From positions 1 to 57,790 of the forward strand of contig JAFROJ010000053.1 of the NCBI GenBank assembly GCA_017429765.1: a stretch of 57,790 nucleotides of DNA, written 5' to 3'. The stretch is from Bacteroidales bacterium. Lineage in GTDB: Bacteria > Bacteroidota > Bacteroidia > Bacteroidales > UBA932. Both the position numbers and the translations under genes were made by a program. The notes below the pieces were generated by a model. The model was not told the DNA's origin and did not search any database. It saw nothing but the letters and a program-made list of their open reading frames with translations. Of the stretch, positions 16,022-22,862 are shown piece after piece. Position 1 is the first letter of the stretch, and the number at the start of each line of letters is the position of its first letter.

Positions 16022-16966
16022 ATGAAAAAATTGATCCTTGCCATCGCTTCTCTGGCCCTCGCCGCCGGAATCGCTTCCGCCCAGGACATGGCCCAAGCGA
16101 CAGAACTCTACAACAATGGAGCCACAGCGATCTCGATGAAAAACTGGACAGAGGCCCTCGATTGCTTCCAGAAAGCTCTCGAGATGGGTACCGCCATCGG
16201 CGAAGAGGCCGAGGAACTCGTCGCGAACTGCAAGACCGCTATTCCCGGGGTCTCACTTGAGATCGCGAAAGATTTGATTAAGGAGAACAAATTCGACGAG
16301 GCCTTCGCCAAGGTCGATGAGGTTGCCAAGATAGCCGAGGAATATGGCAATGAGGATGTGGCCCTCCAGGCCAATAAACTCCGCCCTGAGATTCTCCTCA
16401 GGAAAGGAAACGCCGCTGAGGAAGGTGCCGACAAGGACTACGCCACCGCCGCTGACTGCTATGCCAAGGCTTACGCCATAGACACGACCGCCGGCAAGAC
16501 CGCCCTCCGCCTGGGTGCCGCCCTCAAGAAGTTGGGCAAGGACGCCGAGGCCATCGAGGCCTTCCAGCACGCCGGTTGGAACGGAGAGAAAGACCAGGCC
16601 AACAAGCAGATCTCGACCATCTACCTTCAGGACGCCCAGGTCGCTCTCAAGGCCAAGAAGTTCGCCGAGGCCATCGCCGCCTCCGAGAAGGCCAACTCTT
16701 TCGCCGAGAACGCCAACGCTTACCTGATCGCCGGACAGGCCGCCCAGGGACTCAAGAAGAACAACGACGCCATCAAGAACTTCGAGAAGTATCTTGAGCT
16801 CAAGCCCACCGCTTCCAACGCCTCCGGTATCGCCTTCACCGTGGCCGCTCTCTATCAGCAGCAGAAGAACAACGCCAAGGCTATCGAGTACTACAAGAAG
16901 GTCCAGAACGACCCGAAACTGGGAGCCCAGGCGAAACAGCAGCTAACCGCTCTTGGAGCGAAGTAA
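16022..16966 (+). CDS. Periplasmic TPR protein
   Basis: 314 residues from ATG 16022, where the signal peptide MKKLILAIASLALAAGIASAQ begins; the upstream part of the frame has no signal features. TPR units fill the mature protein (for example ATELYNNGATAISMKNWTEA, then AADCYAKAYAIDTTAGKTAL, and NNDAIKNFEKYLELKP), so it is a protein-protein interaction scaffold. The coding sequence uses strongly biased GC-ending codons, as in well-expressed genes. Its TAA overlaps the ATG of the U32 gene (TAATG), so translation of the two is coupled. Confidence 0.82.
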   Translation: MKKLILAIASLALAAGIASAQDMAQATELYNNGATAISMKNWTEALDCFQKALEMGTAIGEEAEELVANCKTAIPGVSLEIAKDLIKENKFDEAFAKVDEVAKIAEEYGNEDVALQANKLRPEILLRKGNAAEEGADKDYATAADCYAKAYAIDTTAGKTALRLGAALKKLGKDAEAIEAFQHAGWNGEKDQANKQISTIYLQDAQVALKAKKFAEAIAASEKANSFAENANAYLIAGQAAQGLKKNNDAIKNFEKYLELKPTASNASGIAFTVAALYQQQKNNAKAIEYYKKVQNDPKLGAQAKQQLTALGAK

Positions 16967-19047
16967 TGACTGACCTTGAACTTCTCGCCCCGGCGAGAAA
17001 CGCTGACATCGGCATCGCGGCCATCGACTGCGGTGCCGATGCGGTATATATCGCGGGGCCGGAGTTCGGAGCGAGGCAGGACGCCGGCAACTCGATGGAG
17101 GATGTCCGGCGGCTCTGCGAATATGCCCACAGGTTCGGGGTCAGGATATTCCTGACACTCAACACTATACTTTACGACTCGGAACTCCCGGAGGCCAAGA
17201 GGATTCTCGAGGAGGCCCGGGAGACCGGTGTGGACGCCGTGATCGCGCAGGATCTGGCGGTGTTCGAGATGCAGCGGGGGGAGAATGAGATCCTTCGCTT
17301 CGCTCAGGATGACAGAGGTTGTCATTCTGAAGAGGCCGAAAGGCCGATGAAGAATCTTCAGGTGCACGCCTCCACCCAATGCGCCATTCGCACTCCGGAG
17401 CAGGCCCGGCTCTATGAGAGCCTCGGCGCGTCCAGGCTGGTGCTGGAAAGGCAGCTTTCCCTGGATCAGATCCGAGCCATCAGGGAGGCCGTGAGTTGCG
17501 AGTTGGAGTTCTTCGTCCACGGGGCCCTATGTGTCTGTTACAGCGGGAATTGCTACATGTCTGAGGCCGTGGCCGGAAGGAGCGCCAACCGGGGCGCATG
17601 CGTCCAGGCTTGCAGGTCGCTGTACGACCTCCGGGACGGGAACGGGAAAACTATCATCAAGAATAAGGCGCTGCTTTCCCTGAAGGACTACAACCTGATC
17701 GGAAGACTCTCCGACCTGGCGGAGGCGGGAATATGCTCATTCAAGATCGAGGGCAGGCTTAAGAATATCTCCTATGTCCGCAATGTCGTGAGGGCATATT
17801 CGCTCGCCCTTGACGAGTTGGTGACGAGGAATCCCGGAAAGTATCGCCGGGCCTCGTTCGGCAGGGTCGAGGGAGGGTTCTCGCCTGATCTCGGGAAGAC
17901 TTTCAACAGGGGCTACACAGAGTTATTCATCAACGGGAAACGGGGGAAATGGTCGTCCATGGACGCCCCCAAATCGGTTGGCGAGGAGGTGGGGACAGTC
18001 ATCCGTATCACATCGGGCCGCCATGACGCGCCCTATGCCTCGCAGCCGTCTATATATTCGGAAATAATTGTAAGACAGGACAATCCGACGGTTCAGCTCC
18101 GTAACGGGGACGGTTTCTCTTTTATCACTAAGGACGGTTCGGAGATCCGAGGATTCAGGGGAGACATTTGCCGCGGCGCGAGGATCGTCTGCCGGGATGT
18201 TCCTGGATTGTATGTCGGCGCCAGGCTGAGGAGGAATTTGAGTGTCTCCTTCGAGAGGGAGATGGAAGCCAATCTTCCTGAGCGCAGGATTCCGGTCGAA
18301 GTCAGTATAACAGTGACGGCGTCGCCGGACCCGGACGGCGTACCGGCGTACATGATCGCCATCAAAGCGAAAAGTGAGGACGGAAGGACGGTGGAGTTCG
18401 ATTTGGACGGGGGGAATGAGACCGCCGCGAACCAGGAGCGGATGGAGGCGATGTTCCGGACACAAATAGGGAAGGCTGCGGGAATATATTCATTCTCAAT
18501 GGCTTCGCTTGAAGTCCGGACCTCGGACGGCAGTCTGCCCTTCCTGTCCGCCGCCACCCTGAACGGCATCCGCAGGGAGATCGCCCGGAGGCTGGATCAG
18601 ATGGAGGGTAGTGGAAGACCCTTCGCTTCGCTCAGGGTGACAGGTGATGATGTTGTTGTTATAGGTGATGATGTTGTTGTTATAGGTGATGATGTTGTTG
18701 TCATAAAGGAGCGCTGTCATCCTGAACGAAGTGAAGGATCTGCGTCAGAGCGCCTCTCTCCCCTCTCGGAAACCATTGATTATAAATCGAATATCTCCAA
18801 CACCGTCGCCCGCAAAGTTCTCCGCCGCCTCGGGGCGGGACCCGTCGAGGACGCGTTCGAGCTGTCACATAAAAAAGATGCCGAGCTGATGCGGAGCAAG
18901 TATTGCGTCCGTCACGAGCTCGGCATGTGCCTGAAGGATTCTTCGAGGACCGGTGGCATGACCGGCGACCTCTACCTGGTCAACAACGGCAGGCGCTACC
19001 GCCTCGGCTTCGACTGCGCCGCCTGCGAGATGACCGTGTCGGTATGA
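16966..19047 (+). CDS. U32 family peptidase-like protein with two repeat-derived inserts
   Basis: 693 residues. The N-terminal U32 domain shows LLAPARNADIGIAAIDCGADAVYIAG, VHASTQCAIRT, FVHGALCVCYSGNCYMS, RSANRGACVQACR and FKIEGRLK. A DUF3656-like middle part and a Cys-containing C-terminus (CVRHELGMC, then FDCAAC) follow. The closest characterised proteins are RlhA/TrhP, which hydroxylate rRNA or tRNA and are not proteases, so peptidase is a historical label. Two stretches do not belong to the family: about 108-131 (ILRFAQDD...CHSEEAERP) and about 551-593, which includes a triple GDDVVVI. Both are translated family B repeats. The 3' end overlaps the opposing DUF2442 gene by 52 bases. Confidence 0.88.
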   Translation: MTDLELLAPARNADIGIAAIDCGADAVYIAGPEFGARQDAGNSMEDVRRLCEYAHRFGVRIFLTLNTILYDSELPEAKRILEEARETGVDAVIAQDLAVFEMQRGENEILRFAQDDRGCHSEEAERPMKNLQVHASTQCAIRTPEQARLYESLGASRLVLERQLSLDQIRAIREAVSCELEFFVHGALCVCYSGNCYMSEAVAGRSANRGACVQACRSLYDLRDGNGKTIIKNKALLSLKDYNLIGRLSDLAEAGICSFKIEGRLKNISYVRNVVRAYSLALDELVTRNPGKYRRASFGRVEGGFSPDLGKTFNRGYTELFINGKRGKWSSMDAPKSVGEEVGTVIRITSGRHDAPYASQPSIYSEIIVRQDNPTVQLRNGDGFSFITKDGSEIRGFRGDICRGARIVCRDVPGLYVGARLRRNLSVSFEREMEANLPERRIPVEVSITVTASPDPDGVPAYMIAIKAKSEDGRTVEFDLDGGNETAANQERMEAMFRTQIGKAAGIYSFSMASLEVRTSDGSLPFLSAATLNGIRREIARRLDQMEGSGRPFASLRVTGDDVVVIGDDVVVIGDDVVVIKERCHPERSEGSASERLSPLSETIDYKSNISNTVARKVLRRLGAGPVEDAFELSHKKDAELMRSKYCVRHELGMCLKDSSRTGGMTGDLYLVNNGRRYRLGFDCAACEMTVSV
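17287..17360. repeat. Palindromic repeat family B, copy 1 (inside U32 gene)
   Basis: GATCCTTCGCTTCGCTCAGG followed by ATGACAG, then GTCATTCTGA...GAAGAATCTT. The two arms are inverted copies of one sequence, with GAGGCCGAAAGGCC in the second arm. The whole keeps the reading frame open. Confidence 0.85.
18617..18742. repeat. Composite repeat: family B arms around a 21-bp tandem triplet
   Basis: Left arm CCTTCGCTTCGCTCAGGGTG at 18620-18639, then three tandem 21-bp units (GGTGATGATGTTGTTGTTAT plus A) at 18643-18663, 18664-18684 and 18685-18705, the last with one change. The right arm TGTCATCCTGAACGAAGTGA is followed by AGGATC at 18715-18740. The arms are inverted relative to each other. The block is translated as part of the U32 protein. 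Confidence 0.88.
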
Positions 19048-19451
19048 AAAACCACTTTCGAATATAGCTCCCCAAGAGCCCTGATGGCGTTTTGGATCTC
19101 AAGGACACGTTTGGGAGAAGGCTTTTTGAATCCGTTGATATAGTCGCGGATGAGGGTCGGATTGATGCCGGCGAACTTGCCGAAACCAGAGATATTGATC
19201 TCACTATGACTCATAAAGAAGGCTTGAAGAGGAGTCGGGATGGCATCTTCGTACTCGAAGCTTTCGAAACTGACATCAACCCCAAGTTCCGGCCAATGAA
19301 TACCTTCAAAGCCAAATCTATATGCGTTTCGCTGATCTTCAGAAGCCTCCGCAAGCTCCGGATACCAGGCAAGAGACTGCTTCAATTCTCTTCCCTCAGA
19401 ATCTTCACCATAGAGGAACTCCTTGTCAAACCAGATTTTTCTGACCCTCAT
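18996..19451 (-). CDS. DUF2442 protein with C-terminal HTH
   Basis: 151 residues. The first 65 residues fit DUF2442 (MRVRKIWFDKEFLYGEDSEG ... GIHWPELGVDVSFE). The remainder has an XRE-like helix-turn-helix (GFGKFAGINPTLIRDYINGFKKPSPKRVLEIQ). DUF2442 genes commonly pair with DUF4160 in small toxin-antitoxin-like units. Here the DUF4160 frame ends four bases into this gene (ATGA overlap), so the pair was translationally coupled, but that frame now has an internal stop. The 3' end lies 52 bases inside the opposing U32 gene. Confidence 0.8.
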   Translation of the reverse strand: MRVRKIWFDKEFLYGEDSEGRELKQSLAWYPELAEASEDQRNAYRFGFEGIHWPELGVDVSFESFEYEDAIPTPLQAFFMSHSEINISGFGKFAGINPTLIRDYINGFKKPSPKRVLEIQNAIRALGELYSKVVFHTDTVISQAAQSKPRR

Positions 19452-19696
19452 ATTCTTTTGTTTTTAAAGAAAACCTTCCAACTGTTCACAATGGTTTCCC
19501 TATTCTCTTCCAAAACAGTTTCAATCCTCCTAAGATCACCAGCCTTGATTCCTTTGGAATAACTCTTAACAAACCGTTGGTCTTCCAAATCGTACACCGC
19601 GTAACCTTCAGCTCATTCAATGTGGACATGGACTGGCTTATGTTCCCTGCTGAAAAAGAAGTAGGTGAAACCAAATAATCTGAAAACTTCAGGCAT
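19448..19696 (-). pseudogene. DUF4160 gene with an in-frame TGA
   Basis: Reading from ATG 19696 the frame gives MPEVFRLFGFTYFFFSREHK, then PVHVHIE, a TGA at 19615-19613 (codon 28), and AEGYAVYDLEDQRFVKSYSK with the rest of the domain to TGA 19450-19448. Both sides of the stop continue one DUF4160 domain (aromatic FF then EHKPVHVH, later KAGDLRRIETVLEENRE), so a single nonsense change broke it. Possible explanations are true decay, a sequencing error, or read-through. I see no sign of selenocysteine machinery, so decay is preferred. The gene precedes and overlaps DUF2442. Confidence 0.85.
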
Positions 19697-19697
19697 A

Positions 19698-19729
19698 CAA
19701 AAATAAGTATTAAAATTAACACTGACAAA
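19698..19729 (-). promoter_or_regulatory. Promoter abutting the DUF4160 start codon
   Basis: On the minus strand TTTG (19729-19726), 20 bases, then TATTTTTG (19705-19698) match the Bacteroidetes consensus exactly. The -7 box ends one base before the ATG at 19696, so transcription should begin at or just after the start codon. Confidence 0.65.
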
Positions 19730-19731
19730 TA

Positions 19732-20874
19732 TTAGTTGAAGGTGAAGGTGACGGAGGTGTCGCCGTAGCGGTTGGCGACGCCGTTGTTTTTCTCGAAGAA
19801 GTTGGAGGAGAGTTTGCCCCGCCAGACAATGTCGTCGTTACGGTGGTAGGGGAACTCGACAGTGAAACCATAGGACTTCGACTTGATCTTCACCTCGCCG
19901 GTGGCCTTCCAGGTGGTCATCTTCCCGCCATCGTCCTCATGGATCAGGAACACGCACTCTGTAAGCTGAGGAGACCATTCGGACACGAGAATAGTGTTGT
20001 ACCTCATGGATGACCCGACCTGCCTCCTCTTCACCTTGATCATAAGGTCGGTGATCTCAGGGGTATATTTGGTGAGATCGGCCGCCACTTCCGCCGTGAA
20101 CGCTTTCAGCGAGCCGCATTTTATGAAGAACTCGCTCCCGCCGGACAGCCAGGAATCGTACTGGTTGTGAGCCTTGAACTCTTTCAGTCTAAGGGTTTTA
20201 AATTCCGTCGATGTCCTCGTCTCCACAGGTTCGGGACGGAGCTTGGCCAGCATCTGCGGAGTCATCGCCCCGGCGTCCTCGTTCCAGTTCACGACCCAGA
20301 CCGGGTTGCTCTTGGCATATTCCTCGTTGACGGTGATCTCCTTGACTATCCACGAGCCGTCCGGCAGCGATTCCCTCATGAAACCGATGTTGGACTCAAG
20401 AGCCAGCTCTGACCCGTAGGTGATGACAGGCATGGATCTACCGTCCCAGTCCTCGGAGTATGGCCAGTAAATCTGCAAACCAGAGGAGGAGAGACCCTCT
20501 TTCAGATCGCCAGAGACCATAGAGGACAGAGGGGTGGAGTATTCCACGGCGGACCTGGTGCCTGAGAGCTCATCACCCACTCCCCGACCGGGAGAGGAGA
20601 ACATGTCCGCGAAGGTGTATTCCTCATCGTAACCATTTAAGGATGAGGCATCCACGGCATCGTGAACCTCCTTGACCTGATCCAGGCCGAGGGGCAGGTC
20701 GACCAGCATCCGGGCGACGGCTCGGGGGCTGACCTCGAGAGACATGGAGGGAATCTCCGGAGAGAGAACGACCGGTTCGGTCTCGTCGCACGCCTGAGTC
20801 GACAGGACGGCGACAGCGAAAAGCGACAGCGACAACAGCTGGGACGTTTTTCTCATAAAGCTGAAATTTCTCAT
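19732..20874 (-). CDS. Lipoprotein of unknown function
   Basis: 380 residues. The N-terminus (MRNFSFMRKTSQLLSLSLFA ... STQAC) is a lipoprotein signal with the lipid-accepting Cys near residue 29; an internal ATG at residue 7 is an alternative start. The mature part is soluble, beta-rich towards the end (KSYGFTVEFPYHRND ... NRYGDTSVTFTFN), with no catalytic motif I recognise. A strong terminator hairpin lies between it and the upstream prmC operon, so it is an independent unit. The DUF4160 promoter begins just downstream. Confidence 0.75.
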   Translation of the reverse strand: MRNFSFMRKTSQLLSLSLFAVAVLSTQACDETEPVVLSPEIPSMSLEVSPRAVARMLVDLPLGLDQVKEVHDAVDASSLNGYDEEYTFADMFSSPGRGVGDELSGTRSAVEYSTPLSSMVSGDLKEGLSSSGLQIYWPYSEDWDGRSMPVITYGSELALESNIGFMRESLPDGSWIVKEITVNEEYAKSNPVWVVNWNEDAGAMTPQMLAKLRPEPVETRTSTEFKTLRLKEFKAHNQYDSWLSGGSEFFIKCGSLKAFTAEVAADLTKYTPEITDLMIKVKRRQVGSSMRYNTILVSEWSPQLTECVFLIHEDDGGKMTTWKATGEVKIKSKSYGFTVEFPYHRNDDIVWRGKLSSNFFEKNNGVANRYGDTSVTFTFN

Positions 20875-20919
20875 TTTGAATAAGTTTTTGAGGTTTAACT
20901 ATTACGGTACAAAGGGACA

Positions 20920-20953
20920 AAAAATCATCCGTGGAACAAAAGATTCCACGGAT
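20920..20953 (-). terminator. Rho-independent terminator of the PBP1a-ddl-prmC operon
   Basis: On the minus strand a perfect 10-bp stem ATCCGTGGAA/TTCCACGGAT with a 7-base loop (20953-20927) is followed by GATTTTTTG. It lies 37 bases after the prmC stop. Confidence 0.85.
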
Positions 20954-20989
20954 AATAATCAAAACACGGCCCACATGGGCCCACAGGGC

Positions 20990-21844
20990 CTATTTTGAAA
21001 AGAGAACGAAGCGGTTTTTCCCGAAAAAATCATTCAGGATCCTGGATTCGGAGAAGCCCGCTTCCAGAAAGACATCCCTTGTCTGAGGGCCAAGATCCTC
21101 GTTGATCTCGACTATCCCCGTCCCTCCGGGCGAGAGAAGACGCCCGGACCACCTGGCGACGGCGCGGTAGAAGACCAACGGGTCCCCGTCGGGGACGAAT
21201 AAGGCCAGATGGGGCTCGAAACCAACGACATTGAGACGCATGGACTCTCTTTGAGACTCCATGATGTACGGGGGATTGGAGAGAATCAGGTCAAAGCTCT
21301 CTGGCTCGAAGGGAATCTCATCCCGGAGTATGTCATATTCAATAAAAACCGGTCTATGGGAGCCTGTGGCCTCGATTTCCTCTGAGAAATCCTGGCCGCG
21401 GGCGATCTCTAAAGCCGCGGGAGATATGTCGATCCCGAAGGTCTCGGCGCCCTTGGCCTCCAAGGCCATCGTCCAGGCTATACAACCCGACCCGGTACAA
21501 AGGTCAAGGATCCTCTTGGCCGGGAACTTCAACGCCTCCTCGCAAAGGGACTCTGTCTCGGGCCTCGGGATCAGCACGTCGGGGGTCACCTTGAATCGCC
21601 GGCCGCGGAACTCGGCATGGCCAAGAACATATTGGAGAGGCTCCCCCTTCGAGAGTCTCTCCAAATCCTTGAATATTCCCGAAGACTCCTCGACAGGGAA
21701 ATCCGGGTCAGTGATGTAGGCGTATCGGGCGACTCCTAACCTGCTCTCGCAGAGAGACATAAGGATGTTCCTGGCCTCCTCGGCAGGATAGAGAGGCTCA
21801 AGAGCCGTCAACCCGCCCCGCAGGAAATCCTTCAGCGAGGTCAT
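20990..21844 (-). CDS. prmC: Release factor glutamine methyltransferase PrmC
   Basis: 284 residues, normal length for PrmC/HemK, which methylates the GGQ glutamine of peptide release factors with SAM. An N-terminal helical domain includes GEPLQYVLGHAEFRGRRF and VLIPRPETE. The Rossmann domain has DLCTGSGCIAW, FGIDIS and the catalytic NPPYI near residue 190. Its ATG overlaps the TGA of ddl by four bases (ATGA), so the two are translationally coupled. It is the last gene of the minus-strand operon and is followed by a strong terminator. Confidence 0.95.
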   Translation of the reverse strand: MTSLKDFLRGGLTALEPLYPAEEARNILMSLCESRLGVARYAYITDPDFPVEESSGIFKDLERLSKGEPLQYVLGHAEFRGRRFKVTPDVLIPRPETESLCEEALKFPAKRILDLCTGSGCIAWTMALEAKGAETFGIDISPAALEIARGQDFSEEIEATGSHRPVFIEYDILRDEIPFEPESFDLILSNPPYIMESQRESMRLNVVGFEPHLALFVPDGDPLVFYRAVARWSGRLLSPGGTGIVEINEDLGPQTRDVFLEAGFSESRILNDFFGKNRFVLFSK

Positions 21845-22857
21845 GAATTCTCGATTATCCCCGTGAAGAAGTCGGTGATGTCCATCCCGGCGGTCTTGAC
21901 CATCTTCGGCACGAGAGAGGCGCTCGTCATCCCCGGAATAGTGTTGACCTCAAGGAAATACAGGCCGTCCTCACTCATGATGTAGTCAACCCTGACCAGG
22001 CCCTTGCAACCAAGGTGGGTGTAAATCTTCCTTGTCACCTCCTGGATATGGGCGCTGACGGCCTCGTCGACCGGCGCCGGGCATATCTCCTTGCTGTTCC
22101 CGTTGTATTTCGCGTCGTAGTCGAAATAATCGTTGCCCGTGACTATCTCGATGATCGGCAGGGACTTGACCTCACCCTTGTCGGTGTAGGCGGCGCAGGT
22201 GAACTCGCGCCCGTGAACGCCCTGCTCGATGATCACTGTCGGGCCCTCGGAGAAGGCGAACTTGACCGCCTCCTTGAGATCCTCCGGCTTGAATACTTTA
22301 GTGATACCGAAACTTGAGCCGGCGTCCGTGGGCTTGACAAAAACCGGGAACCTCAGAGTGGCGGAGGCTTTGCGGCAGACCTCATCCAGATCCATCCCGC
22401 TTCTGGCGAACACGTCGGGAGCGAGGCGGACGAAGTCGACCTCATGGAGGTAACCCTTGCAGGCGAACTTGTCAAAGGCGACCGCTGACACGAACGACCC
22501 GCAGCTGCTGAAGGGGATGCCGAGCATCTCAAGATAACCTTGAAGCAGACCGTTCTCCCCCGGGGTCCCGTGTTGCATGATGTAAGCGAAATCGAATTTG
22601 ATCTTCTCCCCGTAGACCTTGACCGAGAAGTCAGTCTTGTCCACCTCCGGCCTGGCTCCTTCCGGGAACGGGACCCTCATGGCGTCTCGCTTCTTCATGG
22701 CCACGAGCCTCCACTCGCCGAAGCGGGCGAATATCTCGTAGACATCATATTCGGAACCATCGATCCGGGAAGCCGTGAACTCTCCGCTACGGCATGAGAC
22801 TTCCCACTCGGAAGAGTCGCTGCCATAGATCACGGCGATCTTGCTGTACTTGCCCAT
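21841..22857 (-). CDS. ddl: D-alanine--D-alanine ligase
   Basis: 338 residues with the ATP-grasp layout of Ddl: QHGTPGENGLLQGYLEMLGI (substrate-binding Glu), FPVFVKPTDAGSSFGI, and EVNTIPGMTSASLVP at the C-terminus. It makes the D-Ala-D-Ala dipeptide for peptidoglycan. It sits between the PBP1a gene (stop six bases upstream) and prmC (four-base overlap), linking a precursor enzyme and a polymerase in one operon. Confidence 0.96.
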   Translation of the reverse strand: MGKYSKIAVIYGSDSSEWEVSCRSGEFTASRIDGSEYDVYEIFARFGEWRLVAMKKRDAMRVPFPEGARPEVDKTDFSVKVYGEKIKFDFAYIMQHGTPGENGLLQGYLEMLGIPFSSCGSFVSAVAFDKFACKGYLHEVDFVRLAPDVFARSGMDLDEVCRKASATLRFPVFVKPTDAGSSFGITKVFKPEDLKEAVKFAFSEGPTVIIEQGVHGREFTCAAYTDKGEVKSLPIIEIVTGNDYFDYDAKYNGNSKEICPAPVDEAVSAHIQEVTRKIYTHLGCKGLVRVDYIMSEDGLYFLEVNTIPGMTSASLVPKMVKTAGMDITDFFTGIIENS

Positions 22858-22862
22858 ATCGT

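Noticed and set aside
18643-18705. Three tandem 21-bp units as a possible CRISPR
   Set aside because: Units touch without spacers, lie within a coding frame, and no cas gene is present.
19613-19615. Selenocysteine at the DUF4160 TGA
   Set aside because: No selenocysteine-insertion hairpin is evident after the codon, the family has no Cys or Sec there, and no selenium genes are in the window.
20955-20988. GGCCCACATGGGCCC palindromic stretch as a second terminator
   Set aside because: The arms are short and no T run follows on either strand; the hairpin at 20927-20953 explains termination better.
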